From the NCBI GenBank assembly GCA_963978545.1, contig CAXBTE010000047.1, positions 1 through 64,000 on the forward strand: a stretch of DNA of 64,000 nucleotides, written 5' to 3'. Every line of letters starts with the position of its first letter. The stretch's first letter is position 1. This document shows, piece after piece, positions 22,418-35,234 of this stretch. A program made the translations under genes and the position numbers. Source of the stretch: Linyphia triangularis (Eukaryota; Arthropoda; Arachnida; Araneae; Linyphiidae). A model generated the notes under the pieces. The model worked only from the letters and a program-made list of their open reading frames with translations. It was not told the DNA's origin and made no database searches.

Positions 22418-24132
22418 CAGTCAAATTTCGACAGAATATGAATATAAAACATATTTCAGGTCTTCAACTAAAATTTCCCAGCTAGTTTCAAAATTTCGTA
22501 CAAAATCGTCTCCATTTCTGAGCAAACGCGTTATTTTGGATTTTTTTGAATTTTAACGACAGTTTGGGCTATAAAGCGATTTAAGGGACCTTTCTTGGAT
22601 AGTTTTGATAAAAAGTAACTCTTAAGCATTCTCCTATGTTAACAGCTAAATTTGACACATTTCGGACATTTCCCAGCTAAATTCCAAAATTTCGTTCAAA
22701 ACCGTCTCTATTTCTGTGCTAACGCGTTATTTTGGATTTTACTGAATTTTCCCGACAGATTGGGCTATAAATCGATTTAAGGGTCTTTTCTTGAACAGTT
22801 TTGATAAAAAGTAACTATTGAGCATTTTCAAAGCATTTCGGACATTTCCCAGCTAGTTTTAAAAATATCGTTCAAAATCGTCTCTATTTCTGTGTTAACG
22901 CGTTATTTTGGATTTTTCTGAATTTTACCGACAGTTTAGGCTATAAATCGATTTAAGGGTCCTTTCTTGACAGTTTTGATAAAAAGTAACTTTTAAGCAT
23001 ACTCTTAGGTCACAGCTAAAATTTTAAAGCATTTCGGACAATTCCCAGCTAGTTTCAGAAATTGCGTTCAAAACCGTCTCTATTTCTGTGTTAACGCGTT
23101 ATTTTGGATTTTTCGGAATTCTACCAACAGTTTGGGCTATAAAGCGATTAAAGGGTCCTTTCTTGACAGTTTTGATAAAAAGTTACTTTTGAGCATTTTC
23201 AAAGCATTTCGGACAATTCCCAGCTAGTTTTAAAAATTGCTTTCAAAATCGTCTCTATTTCTGTGTTAAAGCGTTATTTTGGATTTTTCTGAATTTTACC
23301 GACAGTTTGGGCTATAAAGCGATTTAAGGGTCCTTTCTTGACAGTTTTGATAAAAAGTAACTCTTGAGCATTTTCAAAGCATTTCGGACAATTCCCAGCT
23401 AGTTTTAAAAATATCGTTCAAAATCGTCTCTATTTCTGTGTTAACGCGTTATTTTGGATTTTTCTGAATTTTACCGACAGTTTGGGCTATAAAGCGATTT
23501 AAGGGTCCTTTCTTGACAGTTTTGATAAAAAGTAACTCTTGAGCATTTTCAAAGCATTTCGGACAATTCCCAGCTAGTTTGAAAAATATCGTTCAAAATC
23601 GTCTCTATTTCTGTGTTAACGCGTTATTTTGGATTTTTCTGAATTTTACCGACAGTTTAGGCTATACAGCGATTTAAGGGTCCTTTCTTGACAGTTTTTA
23701 TAAAAAGTTACTTTTGATCATTTTCAAAGCATTTCGGACAATTCCCAGCTAGTTTTAAAAATTGCTTTCAAAATCGTCTCTATTTCTGTGTTAACGCGTT
23801 ATTTTGGATTTTTCTGAATTTTACCGATAATTTGGGATATAAATCGATATAAGGGTCCTTTCTTGAACAGTTTTGATAAAAAGTAACTTTTGAGCATACT
23901 CTAAGGTCACAGCTAAAATTTTAAAGCATTTCGGACAATTCCCAACTAGTTTCAAAAATTGCGTTCAAAAACGTCTCCATTTCTGTGTTAACGCGTTATT
24001 TTGGATTTTTCTGAATTATACCGACAGCTTGGTTTATAAAGCGATTTGAGGGTCCTTTCTTGGGCATATTTAATAAAAAATTACTGTAAACTATATTTCT
24101 ATTTTAAAACCAAAATCTGGAAGCATTTTGAG
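22418..24132. repeat. Super-unit 3: B block with a four-monomer deletion (1715 bp)
   Basis: It is 723 bp shorter than the full block: exactly one 722 bp higher-order unit plus 1 bp (CTTGACAG instead of CTTGAACAG near 22968). The retained unit carries the copy-2 marker GTTAAAGCG. The early monomer reads GTGCTAACGCG near 22717, where the other full blocks read GTGCTTACTCG. Unequal exchange between the two 722 bp copies explains the structure. Confidence 0.93.
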
Positions 24133-24701
24133 AAATTTTTTGGAAAAGTGATTTTTTCATAAAATTTCCTAAGTCTAACCCCTTTGAAAAATTTCGAAAA
24201 ATTTGAAAATTCAAAAAATTATTTTTGGAAAAGTGATTTTTTCGTAAAATTTCCTAAGGCTAACCCCCTTGAAAAATTTGAAAATTCAAAAAATTATTTT
24301 TTGAAAAAGTGATTTTTTCATAAAATTTCCTAAGGCTAACCCCTTTGAAAAATTTGAAAATTCAAAATTTTTTTTTTTGGAAAAGTGATTTTTTCATAAA
24401 ATTTCCTAAGACTAACCCCTTTGAAAAATTTGAAAATTGAAAAAATTATTTTTTGGAAAAGTGATTTTTTCATAAAATTTCCTAAGGCTAACCCTTTGAA
24501 AAATTTGAAAATTCAAAAAATTATTTTTTGGAAAAGTGATTTTTTCATAAAATTTCCTAAGACTAACCCCTTTGAAAAATTTCGAAAAATTTGAAAATTC
24601 AAAAAATTATTTTTTGGAAAAGTGATTTTTTCATAAAATTTCCTAAGTCTAACCCCTTTGAAAAATTTCGAAAAATTTGAAAATTCAAAAAATTATTTTT
24701 T
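24133..24701. repeat. Super-unit 3: A2 array (569 bp)
   Basis: It has the same length and order as in super-unit 1. The T-run unit near 24367 reads with four A and eleven T rather than five and ten. It retains AAAATTGAAAAAATTA, unlike super-units 2, 7 and 8. Confidence 0.92.
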
Positions 24702-27700
24702 CAGTCACATTTGGACAGAATATAAATATAAAACATATTTCAGGTCCCCAAAAAAAATTTGGTAGCATTTGAGCCATTATTTTCAAAGTTCAAAATTTCC
24801 CTTTGAAAATACATTGATTGTATTTTGGAGTTTTTGAATTTTTACTCGTAGTGTATTTGGAGCACAGTATTGTAACTTGGCCACATTTAAGGTCTTCTAT
24901 AGGAGATTCTTAAAAACGAAAATCTTAACAACCACAAAATATTAAGGGGGTCAAAATTTGCAAAGTTGTTTTTTTCAGTGGTACACATACATAATTTTTA
25001 CACAGAGAGTTTTGGGAGCACAATGTTGTAACTTGGCAACATTGAAGTTCATTAATAGGAGATTCTTAAAAACGAAAATCTTAACAACCACTAAATATTA
25101 AGGGGGTCGAAAGTTGATCCCAAAAAAGGACTGCATTTCAAACACTGAAAATTTCTGAATTTTACCTACATTTTGGGCTATAAACTGAATTAAGGGTCCT
25201 TTATTGGGCAGATTTGAAATAAAGTGACTGCAAATCATATTTCTATTTTAAAACCAAAATCTGGAAGCATTTTGAGCCATTTTTTGGAAAAGTGATTTTT
25301 TCATAAAATTTCCTAAGGCTAACCCCTTTGAAAAATTTCGAAAAATTTGAAAATTCAAAAAATTATTTTTTCAGTCACATTTGGACAGAATATGAATATA
25401 AAACATATTTCAGGTCCCCAAAAAAAATTTGGTAGCATTTGAGCCACTATTTTCAAAGTTCAAAATTTCCCTTTGAAAATACATTGATTTTACAGTTTTT
25501 GAATTTTTACTCATAGTGTATTTGGAGCACAGTATTGTAACTTGGCCACATTTAAGGTCTTCTATAGGAGATTCTTAAAAACGAAAATCTTAACAACCAC
25601 AAAATATTAAGGGGGTCAAAATTTGCAAAGTTGTTTTTTTCAGTGGTACACATACATAATTTTTACACAGAGAGTTTTGGGAGCACAATGTTGTAACTTG
25701 GCAACATTGAAGTTCATTAATAGGAGATTCTTAAAAACGAAAATCTTAACAACCACTAAATATTAAGGGGGTCGAAAGTTGATCCCAAAAAAGGACTGCA
25801 TTTCAAACACTGAAAATTTCTGAATTTTACCTACATTTTGGGCTATAAACTGAATTAAGGGTCCTTTATTGGGCAGATTTGAAATAAAGTGACTGCAAAT
25901 CATATTTCTATTTTAAAACCAAAATCTGGAAGCATTTTGAGCCATTTTTTGGAAAAGTGATTTTTTCATAAAATTTCCTAAGGCTAACCCCTTTGAAAAA
26001 TTTCGAAAAATTTGAAAATTCAAAAAATTATTTTTTCAGTCACATTTGGACAGAATATGAATATAAAACATATTTCAGGTCCCCAAAAAAAATTTGGTAG
26101 CATTTGAGCCACTATTTTCAAAGTTCAAAATTTCCCTTTGAAAATACATTGATTTTACAGTTTTTGAATTTTTACTCATAGTGTATTTTGAGCACAGTAT
26201 TGTAACTTGGCCACATTTAAGGTCTTCTATAGGAGATTCTTAAAAACGAAAATCTTAACAACCACAAAATATTAAGGGGGTCAAAATTTGCAAAGTTGTT
26301 TTTTTCAGTGGTACACATACATAATTTTTACACAGAGAGTTTTGGGAGCACAATGTTGTAACTTGGCAACATTGAAGTTCATTAATAGGAGATTCTTAAA
26401 AACGAAAATCTTAACAACCACTAAATATTAAGGGGGTCGAAAGTTGATCCCAAAAAAGGACTGCATTTCAAACACTGAAAATTTCTGAATTTTACCTACA
26501 TTTTGGGCTATAAACTGAATTAAGGGTCCTTTATTGGGCAGATTTGAAATAAAGTGACTGCAAATCATATTTCTATTTTAAAACCAAAATCTGGAAGCAT
26601 TTTGAGCCATTTTTTGGAAAAGTGATTTTTTCATAAAATTTCCTAAGGCTAACCCCTTTGAAAAATTTCGAAAAATTTGAAAATTCAAAAAATTATTTTT
26701 TCAGTCACATTTGGACAGAATATGAATATAAAACATATTTCAGGTCCCCAAAAAAAATTTGGTAGCATTTGAGCCACTATTTTCAAAGTTCAAAATTTCC
26801 CTTTGAAAATACATTGATTTTACAGTTTTTGAATTTTTACTCATAGTGTATTTGGAGCACAGTATTGTAACTTGGCCACATTTAAGGTCTTCTATAGGAG
26901 ATTCTTAAAAACGAAAATCTTAACAACCACAAAATATTAAGGGGGTCAAAATTTGCAAAGTTGTTTTTTTCAGTGGTACACATACATAATTTTTACACAG
27001 AGAGTTTTGGGAGCACAATGTTGTAACTTGGCAACATTGAAGTTCATTAATAGGAGATTCTTAAAAACGAAAATCTTAACAACCACTAAATATTAAGGGG
27101 GTCGAAAGTTGATCCCAAAAAAGGACTGCATTTCAAACACTGAAAATTTCTGAATTTTACCTACATTTTGGGCTATAAACTGAATTAAGGGTCCTTTATT
27201 GGGCAGATTTGAAATAAAGTGACTGCAAATCATATTTCTATTTTAAAACCAAAATCTGGAAGCATTTTGAGCCATTTTTTGGAAAAGTGATTTTTTCATA
27301 AAATTTCCTAAGGCTAACCCCTTTGAAAAATTTCGAAAAATTTGAAAATTCAAAAAATTATTTTTTCAGTCACATTTGGACAGAATATGAATATAAAACA
27401 TATTTCAGGTCCCCAAAAAAAATTTGGTAGCATTTGAGCCACTATTTTCAAAGTTCAAAATTTCCCTTTGAAAATACATTGATTTTACAGTTTTTGAATT
27501 TTTACTCATAGTGTATTTTGAGCACAGTATTGTAACTTGGCCACATTTAAGGTCTTCTATAGGAGATTCTTAAAAACGAAAATCTTAACAACCACAAAAT
27601 ATTAAGGGGGTCAAAATTTGCAAAGTTGTTTTTTTCAGTGGTACACATACATAATTTTTACACAGAGAGTTTTGGGAGCACAATGTTGTAACTTGGCAAC

Positions 27701-30026
27701 ATTGAAGTTCATTAATAGGAGATTCTTAAAAACGAAAATCTTAACAACCACTAAATATTAAGGGGGTCGAAAGTTGATCCCAAAAAAGGACTGCATTTCA
27801 AACACTGAAAATTTCTGAATTTTACCTACATTTTGGGCTATAAACTGAATTAAGGGTCCTTTATTGGGCAGATTTGAAATAAAGTGACTGCAAATCATAT
27901 TTCTATTTTAAAACCAAAATCTGGAAGCATTTTGAGCCATTTTTTGGAAAAGTGATTTTTTCATAAAATTTCCTAAGGCTAACCCCTTTGAAAAATTTCG
28001 AAAAATTTGAAAATTCAAAAAATTATTTTTTCAGTCACATTTGGACAGAATATGAATATAAAACATATTTCAGGTCCCCAAAAAAAATTTGGTAGCATTT
28101 GAGCCACTATTTTCAAAGTTCAAAATTTCCCTTTGAAAATACATTGATTTTACAGTTTTTGAATTTTTACTCATAGTGTATTTGGAGCACAGTATTGTAA
28201 CTTGGCCACATTTAAGGTCTTCTATAGGAGATTCTTAAAAACGAAAATCTTAACAACCACAAAATATTAAGGGGGTCAAAATTTGCAAAGTTGTTTTTTT
28301 CAGTGGTACACATACATAATTTTTACACAGAGAGTTTTGGGAGCACAATGTTGTAACTTGGCAACATTGAAGTTCATTAATAGGAGATTCTTAAAAACGA
28401 AAATCTTAACAACCACTAAATATTAAGGGGGTCGAAAGTTGATCCCAAAAAAGGACTGCATTTCAAACACTGAAAATTTCTGAATTTTACCTACATTTTG
28501 GGCTATAAACTGAATTAAGGGTCCTTTATTGGGCAGATTTGAAATAAAGTGACTGCAAATCATATTTCTATTTTAAAACCAAAATCTGGAAGCATTTTGA
28601 GCCATTTTTTGGAAAAGTGATTTTTTCATAAAATTTCCTAAGGCTAACCCCTTTGAAAAATTTCGAAAAATTTGAAAATTCAAAAAATTATTTTTTCAGT
28701 CACATTTGGACAGAATATGAATATAAAACATATTTCAGGTCCCCAAAAAAAATTTGGTAGCATTTGAGCCACTATTTTCAAAGTTCAAAATTTCCCTTTG
28801 AAAATACATTGATTTTACAGTTTTTGAATTTTTACTCATAGTGTATTTGGAGCACAGTATTGTAACTTGGCCACATTTAAGGTCTTCTATAGGAGATTCT
28901 TAAAAACGAAAATCTTAACAACCACAAAATATTAAGGGGGTCAAAATTTGCAAAGTTGTTTTTTTCAGTGGTACACATACATAATTTTTACACAGAGAGT
29001 TTTGGGAGCACAATGTTGTAACTTGGCAACATTGAAGTTCATTAATAGGAGATTCTTAAAAACGAAAATCTTAACAACCACTAAATATTAAGGGGGTCGA
29101 AAGTTGATCCCAAAAAAGGACTGCATTTCAAACACTGAAAATTTCTGAATTTTACCTACATTTTGGGCTATAAACTGAATTAAGGGTCCTTTATTGGGCA
29201 GATTTGAAATAAAGTGACTGCAAATCATATTTCTATTTTAAAACCAAAATCTGGAAGCATTTTGAGCCATTTTTTGGAAAAGTGATTTTTTCATAAAATT
29301 TCCTAAGGCTAACCCCTTTGAAAAATTTCGAAAAATTTGAAAATTCAAAAAATTATTTTTTCAGTCACATTTGGACAGAATATGAATATAAAACATATTT
29401 CAGGTCCCCAAAAAAAATTTGGTAGCATTTGAGCCACTATTTTCAAAGTTCAAAATTTCCCTTTGAAAATACATTGATTTTACAGTTTTTGAATTTTTAC
29501 TCATAGTGTATTTTGAGCACAGTATTGTAACTTGGCCACATTTAAGGTCTTCTATAGGAGATTCTTAAAAACGAAAATCTTAACAACCACAAAATATTAA
29601 GGGGGTCAAAATTTGCAAAGTTGTTTTTTTCAGTGGTACACATACATAATTTTTACACAGAGAGTTTTGGGAGCACAATGTTGTAACTTGGCAACATTGA
29701 AGTTCATTAATAGGAGATTCTTAAAAACGAAAATCTTAACAACCACTAAATATTAAGGGGGTCGAAAGTTGATCCCAAAAAAGGACTGCATTTCAAACAC
29801 TGAAAATTTCTGAATTTTACCTACATTTTGGGCTATAAACTGAATTAAGGGTCCTTTATTGGGCAGATTTGAAATAAAGTGACTGCAAATCATATTTCTA
29901 TTTTAAAACCAAAATCTGGAAGCATTTTGAGCCATTTTTTGGAAAAGTGATTTTTTCATAAAATTTCCTAAGGCTAACCCCTTTGAAAAATTTCGAAAAA
30001 TTTGAAAATTCAAAAAATTAATTTTT
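24702..30026. repeat. Super-unit 3: C array, 8 copies, atypical right end
   Basis: Copies start at 24702 (670 bp), then 25372, 26037, 26702, 27367, 28032, 28697 and 29362. The first-copy markers are present. The last copy lacks all three last-copy markers seen in super-units 1, 2, 6 and 7. The variant GTGTATTTTGAGC occurs in copies 3, 5 and 8, which suggests local spread of one copy type and replacement of the original terminal copy. Confidence 0.95.
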
Positions 30027-30935
30027 GGAAAAGTGATTTTTTCATAAAATTTCCCAAGGCTGACCCCTTTCAAAAATTTCGAAAAATTTGAAAATTCAAA
30101 AAATTATTTTTTGGAAAAGTGATTTTTTCATAAAATTTCCTAAGGCTAACCCCTTTGAAAAATTTCGAAAAATTTGAAAATTCAAAAAATTATTTTTTGG
30201 AAAAGTGATTTTTTCATAAAATTTCCTAAGGCTTTTAACTTTTTTAAGGCCCTTTGAAAAATTTGAAAATTCAAAAAATTATTTTTTGGAAAAGTGATTT
30301 TTTCATAAAATTTCCTAAGACTAACCCCTTTGAAAAATTTCGAAAAATTTGAAAATTCAAAAAATTATTTTTTGGAAAAGTGATTTTTTCATAAAATTTC
30401 CTAAGGCTAACCCCTTTGAAAAATTTGAAAATTCAAAAAATTATTTTTTGGAAAAGTGATTTTTTCATAAAATTTCCTAAGACTAACCCCTTTGAAAAAT
30501 TTCGAAAAATTTGAAAATTCAAAAAATTATTTTTTGGAAAAGTGATTTTTTCATAAAATTTCCTAAGGCTAACCCCTTTGAAAAATTTGAAAATTCAAAA
30601 AATTATTTTTTGGAAAAGTGATTTTTTCATAAAATTTCCTAAGGCTAACCCCTTTGAAAAATTTGAAAATTCAAAAAATTATTTTTTGGAAAAGTGATTT
30701 TTTCATAAAATTTCCGAAGACTAACCCCTTTGAAAAATTTCGAAAAATTTGAAAATTCAAAAAATTATTTTTTGGAAAAGTGATTTTTTCATAAAATTTC
30801 CTAAGGCTAACCCCTTTGAAAAATTTGAAAATTCAAAAAATTATTTTTTGGAAAAGTGATTTTTTCATAAAATTTCCTAAGTCTAACCCCTTTGAAAAAT
30901 TTCGAAAAATTTGAAAATTCAAAAAATTATTTTTT
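30027..30935. repeat. Super-unit 4: A1 array (909 bp, full form)
   Basis: It has the full length and order. Private changes include GGCTGACCCC near 30060 and TTTCCGAAGAC near 30714. It introduces the first of two compact super-units. Confidence 0.93.
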
Positions 30936-33176
30936 CAGTCAAATTTCGACAGAATATGAATATAAAACATATTTCAGGTCTTCAACTAAAATTTCCCAGC
31001 TAGTTTCAAAATTTCGTACAAAATCGTCTCCATTTCTGAGCAAACGCGTTATTTTGGATTTTTTTGAATTTTAACGACAGTTTGGGCTATAAAGCGATTT
31101 AAGGGACCTTTCTTGGATAGTTTTGATAAAAAGTAACTATTGAGCATTTTCAAAGCATTTCGGACATTTCCCAGCTAGTTTTAAAAATATCGTTCAAAAT
31201 CGTCTCTATTTCTGTGTTAACGCGTTATTTTGGATTTTCTGAATTTTACCGACAGTTTAGGCTATAAATCGATTTAAGGGTCCTTTCTTGAACAGTTTTG
31301 ATAAAAAGTAACTTTTAAGCATACTCTTAGGTCACAGCTAAAATTTTAAAGCATTTCGGACAATTCCCAGCTAGTTTCAGAAATTGCGTTCAAAACCGTC
31401 TCTATTTCTGTGTTAACGCGTTATTTTGGATTTTTCGGAATTCTACCAACAGTTTGGGCTATAAAGCGATTAAAGGGTCCTTTCTTGACAGTTTTGATAA
31501 AAAGTTACTTTTGAGCATTTTCAAAGCATTTCGGACAATTCCCAGCTAGTTTTAAAAATTGCTTTCAAAATCGTCTCTATTTCTGTGTTAACGCGTTATT
31601 TTGGATTTTTCTGAATTTTACCGACAGTTTGGGCTATAAAGCGATTTAAGGGTCCTTTCTTGACAGTTTTGATAAAAAGTAACTCTTGAGCATTTTCAAA
31701 GCATTTCGGACAATTCCCAGCTAGTTTTAAAAATATCGTTCAAAATCGTCTCTATTTCTGTGTTAACGCGTTATTTTGGATTTTTCTGAATTTTACCGAC
31801 AGTTTGGGCTATAAAGCGATTTAAGGGTTCTTTCTTGACAGTTTTGATAAAAAGTAACTCTTGAGCATTTTCAAAGCATTTCGGACAATTCCCAGCTAGT
31901 TTGAAAAATATCGTTCAAAATCGTCTCTATTTCTGTGTTAACGCGTTATTTTGGATTTTTCTGAATTTTACCGACAGTTTAGGCTATAAATCGATTTAAG
32001 GGTCCTTTCTTGAACAGTTTTGATAAAAAGTAACTTTTAAGCATACTCTTAGGTCACAGCTAAAATTTTAAAGCATTTCGGACAATTCCCAGCTAGTTTC
32101 AGAAATTGCGTTCAAAACCGTCTCTATTTCTGTGTTAACGCGTTATTTTGGATTTTTCGGAATTCTACCAACAGTTTGGGCTATAAAGCGATTAAAGGGT
32201 CCTTTCTTGACAGTTTTGATAAAAAGTTACTTTTGAGCATTTTCAAAGCATTTCGGACAATTCCCAGCTAGTTTTAAAAATTGCTTTCAAAATCGTCTCT
32301 ATTTCTGTGTTAAAGCGTTATTTTGGATTTTTCTGAATTTTACCGACAGTTTGGGCTATAAAGCGATTTAAGGGTCCTTTCTTGACAGTTTTGATAAAAA
32401 GTAACTCTTGAGCATTTTCAAAGCATTTCGGACAATTCCCAGCTAGTTTTAAAAATATCGTTCAAAATCGTCTCTATTTCTGTGTTAACGCGTTATTTTG
32501 GATTTTTCTGAATTTTACCGACAGTTTGGGCTATAAAGCGATTTAAGGGTCCTTTCTTGACAGTTTTGATAAAAAGTAACTCTTGAGCATTTTCAAAGCA
32601 TTTCGGACAATTCCCAGCTAGTTTGAAAAATATCGTTCAAAATCGTCTCTATTTCTGTGTTAACGCGTTATTTTGGATTTTTCTGAATTTTACCGACAGT
32701 TTAGGCTATACAGCGATTTAAGGGTCCTTTCTTGACAGTTTTTATAAAAAGTTACTTTTGATCATTTTCAAAGCATTTCGGACAATTCCCAGCTAGTTTT
32801 AAAAATTGCTTTCAAAATCGTCTCTATTTCTGTGTTAACGCGTTATTTTGGATTTTTCTGAATTTTACCGATAATTTGGGATATAAATCGATATAAGGGT
32901 CCTTTCTTGAACAGTTTTGATAAAAAGTAACTTTTGAGCATACTCTAAGGTCACAGCTAAAATTTTAAAGCATTTCGGACAATTCCCAACTAGTTTCAAA
33001 AATTGCGTTCAAAAACGTCTCCATTTCTGTGTTAACGCGTTATTTTGGATTTTTCTGAATTATACCGACAGCTTGGTTTATAAAGCGATTTGAGGGTCCT
33101 TTCTTGGGCATATTTAATAAAAAATTACTGTAAACTATATTTCTATTTTAAAACCAAAATCTGGAAGCATTTTGAG
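30936..33176. repeat. Super-unit 4: B block lacking one long monomer (2241 bp)
   Basis: It is 197 bp shorter than the full block. The early 196 bp monomer (the CATTCTCCTATG region) is absent, so the sequence passes from CTTGGATAG directly to GTAACTATTGAGC near 31136. One T is also missing in TTGGATTTTCTGAA near 31235. Both 722 bp higher-order copies remain. Confidence 0.94.
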
Positions 33177-33669
33177 AAATTTTTTGGAAAAGTGATTTTT
33201 TCATAAAATTTCCTAAGTCTAACCCCTTTGAAAAATTTCGAAAAATTTGAAAATTCAAAAAATTATTTTTGGAAAAGTGATTTTTTCGTAAAATTTCCTA
33301 AGGCTAACCCCCTTGAAAAATTTGAAAATTCAAAAATTTTTTTTTTGGAAAAGTGATTTTTTCATAAAATTTCCTAAGACTAACCCCTTTGAAAAATTTG
33401 AAAATTGAAAAAATTATTTTTTGGAAAAGTGATTTTTTCATAAAATTTCCTAAGGCTAACCCTTTGAAAAATTTGAAAATTCAAAAAATTATTTTTTGGA
33501 AAAGTGATTTTTTCATAAAATTTCCTAAGACTAACCCCTTTGAAAAATTTCGAAAAATTTGAAAATTCAAAAAATTATTTTTTGGAAAAGTGATTTTTTC
33601 ATAAAATTTCCTAAGTCTAACCCCTTTGAAAAATTTCGAAAAATTTGAAAATTCAAAAAATTATTTTTT
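33177..33669. repeat. Super-unit 4: A2 array lacking one 76 bp unit (493 bp)
   Basis: One A monomer is missing: GGCTAACCCCCTTG is followed directly by the unit with the ten-T run near 33337. Super-unit 5 has the same 493 bp form, so the loss is shared. Confidence 0.92.
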
Positions 33670-34339
33670 CAGTCACATTTGGACAGAATATAAATATAAA
33701 ACATATTTCAGGTCCCCAAAAAAAATTTGGTAGCATTTGAGCCATTATTTTCAAAGTTCAAAATTTCCCTTTGAAAATACATTGATTGTATTTTGGAGTT
33801 TTTGAATTTTTACTCGTAGTGTATTTGGAGCATAGTATTGTAACTTGGCCACATTTAAGGTCTTCTATAGGAGATTCTTAAAAACGAAAATCTTAACAAC
33901 CACAAAATATTAAGGGGGTCAAAATTTGCAAAGTTGTTTTTTTCAGTGGTACACATACATAATTTTTACACAGAGAGTTTTGGGAGCACAATGTTGTAAC
34001 TTGGCAACATTGAAGTTCATTAATAGGAGATTCTTAAAAACGAAAATCTTAACAACCACTAAATATTAAGGGGGTCGAAAGTTGATCCCAAAAAAGGACT
34101 GCATTTCAAACACTGAAAATTTCTGAATTTTACCTACATTTTGGGCTATAAACTGAATTAAGGGTCCTTTATTGGGCAGATTTGAAATAAAGTGACTGCA
34201 AATCATATTTCTATTTTAAAACCAAAATCTGGAAGCATTTTGAGCCATTTTTTGGAAAAGTGATTTTTTCATAAAATTTCCTAAGGCTAACCCCTTTGAA
34301 AAATTTCGAAAAATTTGAAAATTCAAAAAATTAATTTTT
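33670..34339. repeat. Super-unit 4: single C copy (670 bp)
   Basis: Only one C copy is present, and it is the 670 bp first-copy type (ATAAATATAA, GATTGTATTTTGGAG). It lacks the last-copy markers at its right end (TTTATTGGGC, GACTGCAAATC). It has the private change GAGCATAGTATTG near 33828. The end joins an ordinary A1 array with TTAATTTTTGG. Confidence 0.95.
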
Positions 34340-35234
34340 GGAAAAGTGATTTTTTCATAAAATTTCCCAAGGCTAACCCCTTTCAAAAATTTCGAAAAAT
34401 TTGAAAATTCAAAAAATTATTTTTTGGAAAAGTGATTTTTTCATAAAATTTCCTAAGGCTAACCCCTTTGAAAAATTTCGAAAAATTTGAAAATTCAAAA
34501 AATTATTTTTTGGAAAAGTGATTTTTTCATAAAATTTCCTAAGGCTTTTAACTTTTTTAAGGCCCTTTGAAAAATTTGAAAATTCAAAAAATTATTTTTT
34601 GGAAAAGTGATTTTTTCATAAAATTTCCTCTAACCCCTTTGAAAAATTTCGAAAAATTTGAAAATTCAAAAAATTATTTTTTGGAAAAGTGATTTTTTCA
34701 TAAAATTTCCTAAGGCTAACCCCTTTGAAAAATTTGAAAATTCAAAAAATTATTTTTTGGAAAAGTGATTTTTTCATAAAATTTCCTAAGGCTAACCCCT
34801 TTGAAAAATTTGAAAATTCAAAAAATTATTTTTTGGAAAAGTGATTTTTTCATAAAATTTCCTAAGGCTAACCCCTTTGAAAAATTTGAAAATTCAAAAA
34901 ATTATTTTTTGGAAAAGTGATTTTTTCATAAAATTTCCTAAGGCTAACCCCTTTGAAAAATTTGAAAATTCAAAAAATTATTTTTTGGAAAAGTGATTTT
35001 TTCATAAAATTTCCTAAGACTAACCCCTTTGAAAAATTTCGAAAAATTTGAAAATTCAAAAAATTATTTTTTGGAAAAGTGATTTTTTCATAAAATTTCC
35101 TAAGGCTAACCCCTTTGAAAAATTTGAAAATTCAAAAAATTATTTTTTGGAAAAGTGATTTTTTCATAAAATTTCCTAAGTCTAACCCCTTTGAAAAATT
35201 TCGAAAAATTTGAAAATTCAAAAAATTATTTTTT
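34340..35234. repeat. Super-unit 5: A1 array with small changes (895 bp)
   Basis: It is 14 bp shorter than the full form. Four bp are lost at 34629 (TTTCCTCTAACCCC, from TTTCCTAAGACTAACCCC). One 86 bp unit is also replaced by a 76 bp unit, giving four consecutive 76 bp spacings. The total therefore changes by 4 + 10 bp with no loss of unit number. Confidence 0.91.
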
